From contig OY762508.1 of the NCBI GenBank assembly GCA_963665975.1, positions 1,178,001 to 1,242,000 on the forward strand: DNA of 64,000 nucleotides. Direction: 5' to 3'. Shown here in pieces: positions 9,201-19,400 of this stretch; positions within the stretch are counted from its first letter, which is position 1, and each line of letters begins with the position of its first letter. The notes beneath the pieces are model-generated. The model saw nothing but the letters and a program-made list of their open reading frames with translations, was not told where the DNA came from and did not search any database. The position numbers were made by a program, and so were the translations under genes. The stretch comes from G963665975 sp963665975. Lineage in GTDB: Bacteria; Bacteroidota; Rhodothermia; Rhodothermales; Bin80.

Positions 9201-12200
9201 AGCCGACAACCCCGGCCGCACCCGAGCCTGCTACGGTAATCGCCACCTCCTGCGCCGATCCGTATGTCGTGCCTCCGGTAACGGTCGCCGTCAGCGTCAC
9301 TGTCTGCGTGCCCGCGCCTTCTGTTAACGCGCCTGGACTTATTGCAAGCGCGATGCCTGTGGGCGACGCGTCGTTATCGGTCAGTATGACCGTCGTGGAT
9401 ACCGTTCCGTCTCCGTGGGGACTCGAAACGGTGATTGTCTCGTCCTCCTCGTCCACGGTGTTATTGCGTGGCGTGAGCTGGAAGCTCCTGCTCGCGCTCA
9501 TCTCCCCTGCCGCAATGGTAAGATTGAAATTCGGCACGGGATCAAAGCCCACCACGCCTGGCACTCCGCTTCCCGCTACCGACATGTTCAGTACCTGGTC
9601 GGTAGCATATGCCGTGGTGCCCCCCACTTTTGCCTCCACAATCACTGTTCTCGTTCCCGCGCCTTCCGATACTGTCGTAGGCATCGCCGTCAACGTGATT
9701 CCCGTGGGCGTCTCGTCGTCATCGGTAAGCGTAATCGTGGTAGTGCTGGTTTTCTCGCCATGCGTGGCTGTGACCGTGATTGTTTCGTCTGCCTCATCGA
9801 GCATATTGTCCACGGGCGCCAGTTCGAACTTATGCTCGACGCTGCTTTCCCCTGCCTCTAATACGATTTCAAAGTCAGGCACGCTTCTGAAGCCAACCAC
9901 GCCAGCCACGCCGCTACCCGCCACGGTAACGGCTATCGTCTGGTCCGTGCCAAACGACGTTCCGTTGACTGCCGCTGCCGTCAGCGTGATTTCCGTGGGA
10001 CCAGCTCCTTCAGACACGGTGGTGGGATCCGCCGTTAGCGTGACGCCCTCGGGCGGATCGTCGTCGTCAACGAGGGTTAGCGTCGCCGACGTCACGGGAT
10101 CCCGCTCGCTGGAGGGACCGCTGAAGCGTCCGCTGACGGTGATTACCTCGTCCTGTTCGTCAATCGTGTCGTCGGTCGGTGTGATCCTGAAGATGGCGCT
10201 CGCACTTCGTGCGTTGGCCGGAAGGTTGATTTCGAAGGTCGGCACCGTCTCGAACCCGACTACGTTTTCATTTCCGGACCCTACTACAGCTATTCTAATT
10301 TCCCTGGCATTGGAGTATGTGCCGGCTGTGACCGTCGCGGTAACAGTGACCACGGTGGTCCCGGCATCTTCGTCTATTGAAGAAGGGTCCACCGAGAGTG
10401 CGACGCCGGAGCCAACTCCTCCTCCGTCGTCGTCTGTGAGTGTCAGATCCGCTGACGCCACCGGATCGCCATTATCCAGCGTGCCGCTAACCGTAATCCG
10501 CTGTTGCGTTTCGACCACACTGTCGTTTACCGGGGTCAGCGTGAAGGTGCCGGTCGCACTTTGGGTATTCGCAGGAATGCTGATGGTAAAGCTGGAAACG
10601 GGCTCAAAGTCTACCGCCCCAGCGCCTGAGGTCCCCGCCACGTTGACAGTCACGGTGCTCGCCGCCGTATACGCCACGCCCACAACGGACGCCGTCACGG
10701 TTACGGTTGTAGTGCCGGCACTCTCCGACACCGTCGTCGGATTGAGCGAAAGCCTGACACCGGTAGCTTGCGTGAGGTCTACTCTCACCGAGTAAGTGTT
10801 CGAGCGTTTGTTGTCATTGCTCGCAGCGTCCTGCACAACAGCTGCGGGAACGTAGACGGTGGCTGTGCCGGAAGACTTGGGTGTGATCGTAGCCGTAAAT
10901 ATTTTGGAGGCGCCCGACGGAGTTAGGCTAGCTATGCTAAGATTGCTGCTTACTACAATATCGTCCGCTGCAAAACCCGATATATCGTCCTTGTTATCGA
11001 ACGTAATTGTGACCGCAAAGGAGCCGCTCACTGGACCCGCCGGACCCGTTATGGCGACTGTGGGTGATACGTCTACGTTGCTTTCGCCTATCTCAAGTTC
11101 CTCAGACGCGTAATTGCCATACCCTCCTGTCACCGTTTGCACGGCATTCGTCGGCAGGGTAATTTTGATGGCTTCATCGCGCAATGGCGTGATGTCGACA
11201 GTCCAACTCGAGGCATCAGCTCCCTGACGCAGGTTAGAGGCTCGGCCGTTGGTAACTCTCAAGTCGCTAGCCGTGAACCCCCTCACGGGCGTATTATCAA
11301 ACGTAATAGCCAATTCAGCGGGATCATTTTCTGTCACAGTGCCGCTATTGCTCCTAGTGATGGATGGAGTTGGACCAACTCGCGCCGTCACGGTCAGGGG
11401 AGTAGGATCCGGGGGATAGGCATCGTTTGCCGCATCAGTCACGCTTCCGATATTGACCTCCACACTAGCGGCTTCCCCTACGGTGGTGCTGCTCGGCTTT
11501 ATCGTAGCTACATACACTGCAGGGTTTTCCGCTAGCATTTCCGCATCCCCGACTACAACGCCACCGTTCACGGAAGCATCAAATGATGCCACAGTACTGC
11601 TAAACGTGAACCGGGCAACAAATTCACCACGCGTCCAGCTGCTCGGGCCTGTAACATTCACCGACAGTTCAGCCTTGTTGGCAGTCGCTGTATATTGGGG
11701 TGCGACTACGTTTGGGTTCATTGCGACGTCCGTGGCAACACCTGCAGCAACATCCACCGTGACAGAAACGTCTTGTCCGGTATTTGGTGTTACCGTCACC
11801 GCATAACTGGATGTGGATACCGTCCGGAAATTAGTTGTATTGCCACCGCTGACAACAACCTCATCCGCCATAAAGCCTTCTACCGGCTCCGAAAACCTGA
11901 TCGACACATTGAAGGCTTTCGTGACGCTGCTCGGACCACTGATCGTCACCGTGGGATCCTTGGTGTCGATCGTCAACGAGTAGCGTGTTGCTGCGGAATT
12001 TGGAGTCCCCGAGCCTGTTGGGGTATTAACGTAATACGACGTCGCAGCTCCAGCGGCGACGTCCACCGATAACGACCTGCCATGTGTATTTTCTGGCTCG
12101 GGATCGATTTTGGCCGTGAATACCTTGCGGTCGTCACTCGCAGTGACACCTCCAACTACCAATCCGTTGCCAACCGTGATGTCATCACTATCGAAACCCT

Positions 12201-13101
12201 CTACCGGCTCCGTGAAAGTGAATTTCGCCGTGTAGCCAAGTTCATTGACCGGATTACCCTCCCTGTCCGGGTCGTTATTCGTTATCGTAACTCCAGGTAT
12301 TTTAGTCACGTTTGTAACCGCCACGGCAGAAAACGATGCTGCAGCATTGTCATCGTGTCCGGCATCTGTGAGCCGTTGGGCACCAGCAGTACCATCGAAC
12401 TTATTATCACGGTCATAAGACACTGACACTGTCTCTCCAGCCTTTACCGGAACACCAAGGGTGAGATCAATTTTCTTTGTGTCTGCTATACGCCGCGCTA
12501 CCGCTGTCACAAGTGGGTTAGCAGATGCTCCAACCCGCACAGCATACTGGGCATTGACAGGGAGATTAGACGCATGCATTACTTTGCTGTACGTCAGAGT
12601 CAATTTCGGTCCATTCACCTCTGCAGATTGCAAGACTGGGTAGACATCATCGTTTACCAGAGTGAGGGTGGCAGGTACTACTGTAACATCCGCTGTTTCA
12701 GTAGTCCCTGTGAAGGTGATCACCTGGTTTTCCGTTACTCGTTCTTCGTCGTCGGGGGTAACATTCTCAATTGTCGCTTCAGCCGTGCGACTGCCAACCG
12801 CGAAAGTCAAGGTTTCACTTGTTGATGTAGGCGTAAACGCAACTCTGTCGGATAGTCCAGCCATGCTTAACTCAATCATTATTTCTGCCGTTGGCAGAGC
12901 ACCGCTAAGCGTCCCCGTAACCTTGACATCCGTGGCGTCCGCACCCTCGGACAGGACACTGGGACTCACCGACAGCGTCACCGTTCTCTGCTGCGCTGCC
13001 GCAGGAGCAGTGAAGAATGAAAAACCCACCACTAGGGCCGCCAGCAGCGGTACGGAACCCCGGAGTGAAAAAGCAGACAGTGTGCGGCAAAGTGAGCGCA
13101 T
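6262..13101 (-). CDS. Giant secreted adhesin: Ig-like and Calx-beta repeats with an autotransporter-type beta-barrel
   Basis: About 2,279 residues from the ATG at 13101, which immediately precedes a signal peptide ending TAPAAAQ; a start at 13161 would place 20 unlikely residues before it. Order of domains: a first Calx-beta-like domain (about 20-135); a SwmB-like domain with TLTYSKVM and VSVSYDRD (about 135-250); about five bacterial Ig-like domains of the type TxxGPSS...ISFSEPVEGF (about 270-780); nine Calx-beta repeats of about 115 residues, each ending in an acidic DDD or DND calcium-type motif (about 780-1,830); a linker; and a C-terminal barrel of alternating Gly/aromatic strands (about 1,950-2,279). 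Such proteins bind calcium in the repeats and act on the cell surface in adhesion; the cargo or ligand cannot be inferred. It stands alone, with intergenic DNA on both sides. Confidence 0.85.
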   Translation of the reverse strand: MRSLCRTLSAFSLRGSVPLLAALVVGFSFFTAPAAAQQRTVTLSVSPSVLSEGADATDVKVTGTLSGALPTAEIMIELSMAGLSDRVAFTPTSTSETLTFAVGSRTAEATIENVTPDDEERVTENQVITFTGTTETADVTVVPATLTLVNDDVYPVLQSAEVNGPKLTLTYSKVMHASNLPVNAQYAVRVGASANPLVTAVARRIADTKKIDLTLGVPVKAGETVSVSYDRDNKFDGTAGAQRLTDAGHDDNAAASFSAVAVTNVTKIPGVTITNNDPDREGNPVNELGYTAKFTFTEPVEGFDSDDITVGNGLVVGGVTASDDRKVFTAKIDPEPENTHGRSLSVDVAAGAATSYYVNTPTGSGTPNSAATRYSLTIDTKDPTVTISGPSSVTKAFNVSIRFSEPVEGFMADEVVVSGGNTTNFRTVSTSSYAVTVTPNTGQDVSVTVDVAAGVATDVAMNPNVVAPQYTATANKAELSVNVTGPSSWTRGEFVARFTFSSTVASFDASVNGGVVVGDAEMLAENPAVYVATIKPSSTTVGEAASVEVNIGSVTDAANDAYPPDPTPLTVTARVGPTPSITRSNSGTVTENDPAELAITFDNTPVRGFTASDLRVTNGRASNLRQGADASSWTVDITPLRDEAIKITLPTNAVQTVTGGYGNYASEELEIGESNVDVSPTVAITGPAGPVSGSFAVTITFDNKDDISGFAADDIVVSSNLSIASLTPSGASKIFTATITPKSSGTATVYVPAAVVQDAASNDNKRSNTYSVRVDLTQATGVRLSLNPTTVSESAGTTTVTVTASVVGVAYTAASTVTVNVAGTSGAGAVDFEPVSSFTISIPANTQSATGTFTLTPVNDSVVETQQRITVSGTLDNGDPVASADLTLTDDDGGGVGSGVALSVDPSSIDEDAGTTVVTVTATVTAGTYSNAREIRIAVVGSGNENVVGFETVPTFEINLPANARSASAIFRITPTDDTIDEQDEVITVSGRFSGPSSERDPVTSATLTLVDDDDPPEGVTLTADPTTVSEGAGPTEITLTAAAVNGTSFGTDQTIAVTVAGSGVAGVVGFRSVPDFEIVLEAGESSVEHKFELAPVDNMLDEADETITVTATHGEKTSTTTITLTDDDETPTGITLTAMPTTVSEGAGTRTVIVEAKVGGTTAYATDQVLNMSVAGSGVPGVVGFDPVPNFNLTIAAGEMSASRSFQLTPRNNTVDEEDETITVSSPHGDGTVSTTVILTDNDASPTGIALAISPGALTEGAGTQTVTLTATVTGGTTYGSAQEVAITVAGSGAAGVVGFAPVDPLTLTIPLGERQGTATFVLTPEDNLIDEQDETITVTGEHDGSTVAVTLDIADDDAAPTGIALSLNPTSLDEDAGTTKITVTADVEGGTRYAAEQTVAVTVAGSGNDGVVGFPAVPAFNVTIPAGEAAGTRTFTITPVDNVIDEADETVTVTGTHNNVAETVTLTLKDNDAAPTGISIATDPISVAENAGETSVTLTASVEGGTTYASAQTVAVTVAGSGNDGVVGFTPVPAFNVTIEPGEASGTHMFTITPEDNVIDEADETVTVTGTHNNNVDTVTLTLEDDDAAPEGISIATNPTSVAENAGATSVTLTASVDGGTTYAFAQTVAVSVAGSGTAGVVGFAPVADFEVTVPAGAAMETATFIITPEDNVIDEADESVILTATHAGMSTTATLALIDDDATPTGIAISLDPTSVSEAAGSATITVTATVEGGTTYAADQTLDVSVSGSGGAGVVQFAPVQAFDIVLAAGTATAMGTFTLTPQNNQERESDETVTVTAGTSQATLTLVDDDAAVARFAEVTGVILPELTRAMTASSLGAISDRITNSQQSAASSDMALSVGGYTTLSGFVRGYQNSRMYGSTPMQERLRGTSFAFSPNSGIAALGGRITMWGQGDYRGLSGGDDGVVGWDGSLSGLHVGVDASVGGGLLVGVAGSRTAGSVDYTYSGANLDTGSSVSGTYKSTMHSLHPYLSYSWSPGSALWGSAGFGDGEVTINDDQATEDATDSRMNVLAAGAAFRLMSGGSTSLRLKGEAWQSSVELDGNGGLIKETTVDVSRLRLALEGAFNRSLAGGGVISPFVELGLRTDGGDGETGMGVELGGGVRYVQASAGLTIEGRGRTLLAHAGDVKEWGVSGMIGYRPGAGGRGMSVELGTSAGVAASGLSQLWSDRMVHRALGNNSMSPRLTSKVGYGIDIGTGMLVPYSAVDMSSIVGRSTRVGTEYRITPRFNVGIEVEHSARPGFAGRAPMVRGRVVLR
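7640..10790 (-). repeat. Nine tandem Calx-beta-encoding repeats, mostly in 345-bp steps
   Basis: Unit starts fall near 10760, 10409, 10049, 9704, 9359, 9014, 8669, 8324 and 7979, so the last seven are exactly 345 bp (115 codons) apart. Units 6, 7 and 8 (about 9014 to 7980) share long identical DNA stretches, including the segments encoding VAVTVAGSGNDGVVGF and DNVIDEADETVTVTG, which points to recent duplication or gene conversion. Confidence 0.9.
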
Positions 13102-13951
13102 AGTGGATCCGCGATTAGTAATTGGAAGCACGTTGGTGTTGTGTAGGGCTGTAGTAATCATGGTGCCAGGATTCGAGTGTGTTCGCGTTAGACGATCAGG
13201 TTAGCTTGCTACGCTCGCGGCCTTCGGTCCAAGTCAATGCGCAGTGTTCGGCTAGGAACCGAATACAGTACCTCTACCGCGCTGGGTAGCATTGCGCACG
13301 CAAGGGCGTCTCTCCGCCGCCTGAAAACGGTGTCCAATTGCTCACGCGCCGCATTTCTGCTCATCGCGTGATCAATGCCATATGTCAAATTGGGTTCCGT
13401 TTATGGCTGCGTTACTGCATGATGGCCGCCCATCCCTGCGGAGTTGGGATGAGCTTGGAAGGGGGTGACGCCTCCGCCGGTAAATTGGGGGTCCGGTGCA
13501 GGCCGACAACCACAAAAGACGCCTCTGGTGTGAGGCAGCTTCGGGTTTCGTTACTGTAGAGGCTGAAAGCCACATGCAGTGTGTATGGGTGAAACGCCTG
13601 GTTATCATCCGATAGTAATTCTTTCGGATGAATTAAGCACCATAGTATGGAGATTTTTTGTTGGTTGCCACCGTGTGAAAACTCTTGTCAGCCCACAAGC
13701 TGAGCAAGAGTCGCCACAAGGCATTTCAAACACAAGACCGACCATATCTCTTCGAATCTGTGTTCATGACCAGCAACCTGCTGCTACATGACTCGCATTT
13801 ACGGCACTTGTCCCACATTATACACTTGGAAAGCGAAACCTGACGTACTCACTGCTCCCGTCAACTGACATTGTACTCCTGCATGTCCAACTGAGCGAAA
13901 CGCATCAGGCCACTTACCGAGCTTACATCTCCGCGTAGTTTTGGCAACGAC
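13102..13951. other. Intergenic region upstream of the adhesin gene
   Basis: About 850 bases. The part next to 13101 must hold the adhesin leader and promoter, but no convincing -35/-10 pair is visible. Short frames (for example 13338-13559 plus and 13372-13608 minus) overlap each other and resemble nothing. Confidence 0.5.
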
Positions 13952-14674
13952 GCAGTCTGGCCTTGCGCGCACCCAGATCGCGGCCAACTAAGACTTCCAA
14001 CGAGGACTGGCCGCTATGAAATCGAACTGGCTGCATACCACCGCCCTGAAATTCACTATCTGCCTCGGCAATGGACACGCTATTGCGATTGGCGCGCCGC
14101 GACTAAGTTGCATACTAACGATCTCCGGTGAAAAATCGAGCGGAATTCGCACGGTGGCCGCAAGGAAGCGTCTGCCACACAAACGCAAGATCAGACTCCT
14201 CGCTACCTGATCACGGCTACCTTACCATATGCTGCTCCCTGGCCGTTGAGGCCGACGGCAACTACGAGATATACACCCGAAGGTACGAGTTGCTGATCGT
14301 CGTCGCGGCCATCCCAGCGTGCGCGGCCTCCCCGTGCACGCAAGGAGCGCACGATCTCCCCGTGCACGGCGATCACCCGGATTTCCGTTTCGTCAACCAG
14401 TCCTTCTATATAGTATGTCCGACTCGGTGCTTACCGGGTTTGGATAAATGAACAGGTCGCGCCGCTCGGCTACCGGGTCTATGGCATTACTCCTGTAGCT
14501 GATCAAGCCTGTGTCGGTGCCGAAAAAGACCTGCCCGGTCGCCCCATTGACAGCAATCGTGTTCACCACGTTGGAAAACAGCGGCGAATCTTGCGCCGTA
14601 AATCGGTGGATGAATTCGTACCCCGCATTGTCCTGCACGAGGTAGACCCCCTCGTTGGTCGCGATCCAGATTCC
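13952..14674. repeat. Direct repeat, left copy (porZ 3' end plus downstream DNA)
   Basis: Matches 20448-21168 in the same orientation. The coding part (14217-14674) differs from the right copy at few positions plus two one-base insertions; the non-coding part (13952-14216) is clearly more diverged. Homology starts at GCAGTCTGGCCTTGC in both copies and fades after about 14674. Confidence 0.9.
14217..14674 (-). pseudogene. Truncated, frameshifted 3' fragment of a porZ-like gene
   Basis: The translation reproduces the last about 150 residues of the intact porZ at 20713-23052, including DNAGYEFIHRFTAQDSPLFS and LFIYPNPVSTESDI. Two single-base insertions relative to the intact gene, near 14253 and 14411, destroy the frame of the C-terminal sorting domain. 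The 5' part is missing; upstream coding sequence stops at the junction with the IS4 remnant. No ribosome binding site or start codon belongs to it. It is a remnant created by duplication or insertion, not a functional gene. Confidence 0.9.
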
Positions 14675-14738
14675 GGCGGAGACGGCTTGCCGCTGGGCGT
14701 GTTGCTGTGTGCGTACAAGAATGAAGCCGGGAGAAGCC

Positions 14739-15150
14739 AAGACCCGTCAATGGATTGACGGGCTACGCGACGTAGACATGGCGACGCAGACGCTGCCGCG
14801 CAAGACGCGTGTGCTATGTGTGATGGATCGCGAGGCGGGTGTGTTTACGCTCTTTGCGGCGCAGTGTAGTCTGAAACGGACGCTTGTATTGGTGCTGACC
14901 CGGGACAATCGGATCTGGGAAAGGACCAGAATGTTCAAGGCGATGCGCCAGGGACCGGCCGCGGGCGTGCTGGAGTTGTCGGTGGCGTGCCTGAGGCGTC
15001 GGGCGAAATCCGGTCGGGTCACGCACCAAGGCCGCCCGGCACGCCATGCGCGCATGGAGGTGCGTGTTCACCGGGTGACGCTGCCCGCTACCGAAGACGC
15101 TGCGAAGGATCGGGTGCGCGTATCGGCCATCCACATCAAGGAGCTTCGCT
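14739..15150 (+). pseudogene. IS4-family transposase remnant
   Basis: The plus-strand frame encodes TRQWIDGLRDVDMATQTLP, VLCVMDREAGVFTLFAAQ, RQGPAAGVLELSV and HQGRPARHARMEVRVHRVTLP, the central part of an IS4-family DDE transposase around the second catalytic aspartate (in MDREA). The N-terminal third and the C-terminal part with the YREK/E region are absent, and the frame departs from the family near 15150 (after SAIHIKELR). No terminal repeats are visible. It sits at the junction between the truncated porZ copy and the Hachiman genes and may mark an old insertion or deletion event. Confidence 0.8.
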
Positions 15151-15706
15151 TCACTTGCAGCAATACCCACAAGGAAGACGCTTCGCTATGCCGTTCGGAT
15201 GTCCTGAATGTGCCCGTTGTTAGGTCATTCTTGTGAGTACCAGAAATTATAGTAGGACCGGTATAGATTGGGGGCAACATTGCGATGGCATTCAGCGTAT
15301 CGCAGCCAACAACGGCGCAAGTTCGCGCCTGGTTTATGTGACCGCAAGATTCCGGGTGTGAGCAAGTTCAATTCATGCGCAGCGAAAACAGGACCCGGGC
15401 TCCGGAACGTAGCAGGTGGGGGGCACGCCGCCGCGCTGGCTGAACAGATATCCAATTATCTGCGTGCTGTGAAGGAGAATGATCCCGATGCCGTCATTCA
15501 TATTTTTGCGACTGCTCTGAATGGCCTTCTGTTTTATCTCGTTCAATATCATCAGGCGATGGCACCATACATCGTCTATGATTTTTATTTCGGTCGACAG
15601 GTGCACAAGACGTATTAGCCCTCGTTTACTGTCGATTGAGGATAAATTGGATGGCGCCAAGCATCAGTGTCACGGGTAATTTGTACACAACGAAAAGAAG
15701 ACGCAG
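15151..15706. other. Region upstream of hamA; possible antitoxin-like remnant
   Basis: No clear gene. A plus-strand frame (15268-15618, 116 codons) contains AEQISNYLRAVKENDPDAVI, which loosely resembles the start of HigA-type addiction-module antidote proteins, but the expected helix-turn-helix does not follow, so at best it is a broken fragment. An overlapping minus-strand frame (15373-15660) has no resemblance to anything. The hamA promoter should lie in the last 100 bases; no clear boxes are visible. Confidence 0.3.
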
Positions 15707-16486
15707 ATGGTTCGGTTCAATGATTGGTGTAGGTCTGCAAATGCGCCCGTCGGCAATCACGAACTTTATCTCCTGATTGGAGAACCCGCCGAACTGGCGA
15801 CTGGCATCAAGGCAACGGCGGCAGTTGTTACGGGGCACTATGCATCTGAAGAACAGGTTTCACGAGCTCTCGCCCGCCTCGGTAAGCCAGCTGCAGCGGC
15901 ATTGATCCAGAGCAAACTTCCGACCACCAAGAGGAGTCGCTCCGGCGACCTCGGTGAAATCTACGCTACAGAGTGGATTGATGCACATAGTGGCGGCTAT
16001 TTCGCACCGGTCAAACGATTGCGCTGGAAGGACCACCGCGACATGGCAATGCGCGGTGACGATGTCATCGCGATACTTCTGGATCCACAGTCTCAACGCC
16101 TTCGTTTTCTGAAGGCCGAGGCCAAGAGCCGCGTCAGGTTAACAGCCCAAGCCCTTGCTGACGCTCGGACCGGACTGGACAAGGAAGATGGTCGTCCATC
16201 AGCCCACGCACTGGCCTTTATTTCGGCCCGGCTCGTGGAACTCGGCAAATTGTCGCTCGCGGATGCGATTGACGACGCACTTCTGAAACATGGCATTCCA
16301 ACCGAAGATGTGCGCCATCTGCTGTTTACGTTTTCCGACAATGCTCCAGAGGCACTCTTGACCGCGTCGCTGCAGGACTATGAAGGAACAGTCACACAAT
16401 GGGCGGTTGGCCTTCGAGTCAATGGCCATGCGGATTTCGTCGGCGCGGTTTATAGGCGGGTGATCTCGAATGTCCACAACGCCTGA
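15707..16486 (+). CDS. hamA: Hachiman anti-phage protein HamA (DUF1837 nuclease)
   Basis: 259 residues. HamA is the effector nuclease of the Hachiman defence system; it works with the helicase HamB and degrades DNA when the complex is triggered. The C-terminal DUF1837 region shows a PD-(D/E)xK-like arrangement: SGDLGEIYATEW with Glu84, RGDDVIAI with Asp118/119, and KAEAKSR with Glu138 and Lys140, followed by the TAQALADARTGLDK helix. The ATG at 15707 follows a purine-rich GAAGACGCAG. The 3' end overlaps hamB by 17 bases, the tight coupling expected for this pair. The function is inferred from the family and the paired helicase. Confidence 0.85.
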   Translation: MVRFNDWCRSANAPVGNHELYLLIGEPAELATGIKATAAVVTGHYASEEQVSRALARLGKPAAAALIQSKLPTTKRSRSGDLGEIYATEWIDAHSGGYFAPVKRLRWKDHRDMAMRGDDVIAILLDPQSQRLRFLKAEAKSRVRLTAQALADARTGLDKEDGRPSAHALAFISARLVELGKLSLADAIDDALLKHGIPTEDVRHLLFTFSDNAPEALLTASLQDYEGTVTQWAVGLRVNGHADFVGAVYRRVISNVHNA

Positions 16487-19400
16487 AGCGATAGTAGCCG
16501 ATATCAACGAAGCGGTGGCTGCCGGATTCCGGAGGCGGCTCATCGCACGTGGTCAAGCGCGTGCGATGATCTGGCAAGGCGGGGTTCTTCCAAGAGACGC
16601 CCCGGACTTTTCCTCGCGACTCAGCTACGATCTGCATTCATACGGCTACGCTCTGCTTGGGCTCGGTCTGCGCCTTCGTGAAATGGACGGCGACGCCGCA
16701 CAGGCGCGTATTGCCTTCGAGCAGGCCGCAACTGCCCTTGAGGCAGTCATGGCCAAGGGAAAGCGCGAGGAGGCCGATCGGGACTTCCACTTCGTTATGG
16801 CTGCGGCGAGCTATCATCTCGCTCATCTGTCAGCGCGAGCATACTCGCTCCTTTCCATCGTCCAAGCCGAAAACAATTTCTCGCTGATTGAGCGGGTGCT
16901 TGCGCTCTTGATGCGCCGGAAGATGAAAGCTCTCCACACCATGGTATTCGAATACAGGGTCTCAGGGGTCGGTAGTGATGAGCAGATCGCCGAGTCCATC
17001 CAGGGGCATCTGGATCAGCTCGAAGACGTTGCCGATCGGGCCCGCGATGCGGATTCATTTCTGTTTGACAACCTGACCGTCGCGCTAACGGACGTGTTCT
17101 TTGGCGCCATGGCTCTATTCTTGCTTGCGGTAGAGCGTGGCGAGCGTCAGCTGCTCGATCAGGCTCTGAACCGCCTTTGGGAGAGTCTGAACATCTGCGG
17201 CGAAATGAACTTGGTTCCTCATTGGTGGGTCCATCGTGTCGCAATCCATCTCCTGTCTGATCTTTGGTCCAACACTTTTCACGAGAGAGTGCCGATGCTG
17301 CCGATCGGTGGAGAGGGTGCGGACTGGCCTCACATGCGGGAGCTGTTGATCGCCTCCTTGCTGTGCCGGTCAAGAGCGGAGATCAATCTGTGGCCATCGC
17401 AGATCGAAGCTGCAACGCGTGCCGTCGACCAATCGGACGACTTAGTTGTGTCCCTGCCAACAAGCGCGGGGAAAACACGCATTGCCGAGCTATGTATCCT
17501 GCGCTGCCTCGCCATCGGTAAACGCACGGTCTTTGTGACACCGTTGCGGGCGCTGTCCGCCCAGACCGAGACTACGCTTCAGCGAACTTTCGGCCCGCTC
17601 GGAAAGACGGTTTCCGCGCTTTATGGCAGCATCGGGGTGAGCGCCTTTGATGAGGACGCGATTCGTGAGCACGACATCGTCGTCGCCACACCGGAGAAAC
17701 TTGACTTCGCGCTGCGAAGCGATCCGTCGCTGCTCGACGACGTGGGCCTCCTCGTGTTCGATGAAGGCCACATGATTGGGCTCAATGAGCGCGAGGTCCG
17801 CTACGAGGCACAGATACAGCGGCTCCTGCGGCGTACAGATGCGCACGAGCGACGTATCGTTTGCCTTTCAGCCGTTCTTCCCGACGGTGACCAGACGGAT
17901 GATTTTGCCGCATGGCTTCGGCGCGATGGCCCAGGGGGTCTCATTAGGAACGACTGGAGACCGACGCGATTGCGGTTCGGCGAAGTGGTGTGGAGGTCAA
18001 CCTATGCTCGGCTCAACCTCCGTGTGAGGGAAGAGCGTCCTTGGGTGGAGAGATTCATCGTTGGGTTCGTGCCCCCGAAGCGGAGGCGACGACTACTCTT
18101 TCCCGCCAATCAACGCGAGTTGTGTCTGGCGACGGCGTGGCGGCTCGTCGATGAAGGGCAGACGGTGCTGATCTATTGCCCGCTGCGCAAGAGCGTCGAG
18201 CCGTTCGCCGACGTTATCATCGATCTGCACGAGCGCGGTGCACTTCCATCACTCCTGGATGTTCATGCGAATGTCCTGAACCCAGCAACGGCGCTCTGCA
18301 AAGAATGGCTTGGGCCGAAAAGCGCCATCCTGAAATGCCTCAGATTGGGTATTGCGCTGCATCATGGCGCCCTGCCGACTGCCTATCGTAAGGAGGTCGA
18401 GCGCCTTCTTCAGGAGGGAATATTGAAGGTCACGATTTCTTCCCCGACCCTCGCCCAAGGGCTCAATCTCTCGGCCACAGCCTTGGTGATGCACTCGTTG
18501 CACCGCAACGGCAAGCGCATCGAGGTTTCGGAGTTCAGGAACGTTGCTGGACGGGCCGGTCGAGCCTTCGTTGACGTGGAAGGGCTCGTGCTCTACCCGA
18601 TGTTCGACAGAATTGCGCAGAGGCAGCGCGACTGGGACAAGCTTATCGACGATAAGGGTGCTCGGGAAATGGAGAGCGGACTTGTTCGGCTCGTGGAGAC
18701 ACTGCTAACTCGAATGCACGCCCGCATCGACGGCGACTTCGCGCAACTTATCGAGTATGTGCTGAATAACGCTGAGGCGTGGACGTTTCCCGGGACGGCC
18801 ACGTGGCCCCCCGAGGATCCCGGGCGCGCGCTTGATCAATGGGAGCGACACATTGCTACGCTGGATACCGCAATCCTGAGCCTGATCGGTGATCGTGACA
18901 TCCCGGATGACAGGATCGAGGCCGTGCTAGATGACATCCTGCAGTCGTCCTTGTGGCAGCGTCGGTTGCTCCGCCGAGAAGAATCGAAGCGGCAGGTTCT
19001 GAGAGCAGGTCTTCTTTCGCGCTGTAGATTCATTTGGTCGCAGTCTACTGCGCCACAGCGGAGAGGCTACTTTCTTGCAGGTGTCGGATTGAGAACGGGC
19101 CAAGCCCTCGATGCGATTGCGGAGGAGACGAATTTGCTTTTGGAGAACGCCAACGCCGCGCTCCTTGCCGGAGATGCCGAGGCGGCGATCAATGCGATTA
19201 CTGGTCTCGCCGAACGGGTTTTCACCTTCTATCCATTCAAGCCAAGCCCGCTACCAGAAAACTGGCGGGAATTGCTGCGCTGTTGGCTTCTCGGCGAACC
19301 GCTGGCAGAGCTTGCTTCCGGACAGGAATCGGAAACACTCCGTTTCATTGAGGGCGGTCTCGCCTATCATCTGTCATGGGCCATGGAAGCCGTGCGCGTT

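Noticed and set aside
8576..10795. Long plus-strand open frame of 739 codons antisense to the adhesin
   Set aside because: It is the mirror of the Calx-beta repeats: the repetitive Ser/Val/Thr-rich composition follows from the codon pattern of the real gene, and it has no family resemblance.
14655..14738. Apparent start of an IS4 transposase gene at 14655
   Set aside because: The codons before about 14739 lie in the porZ-derived repeat and the junction; they are not transposase sequence.
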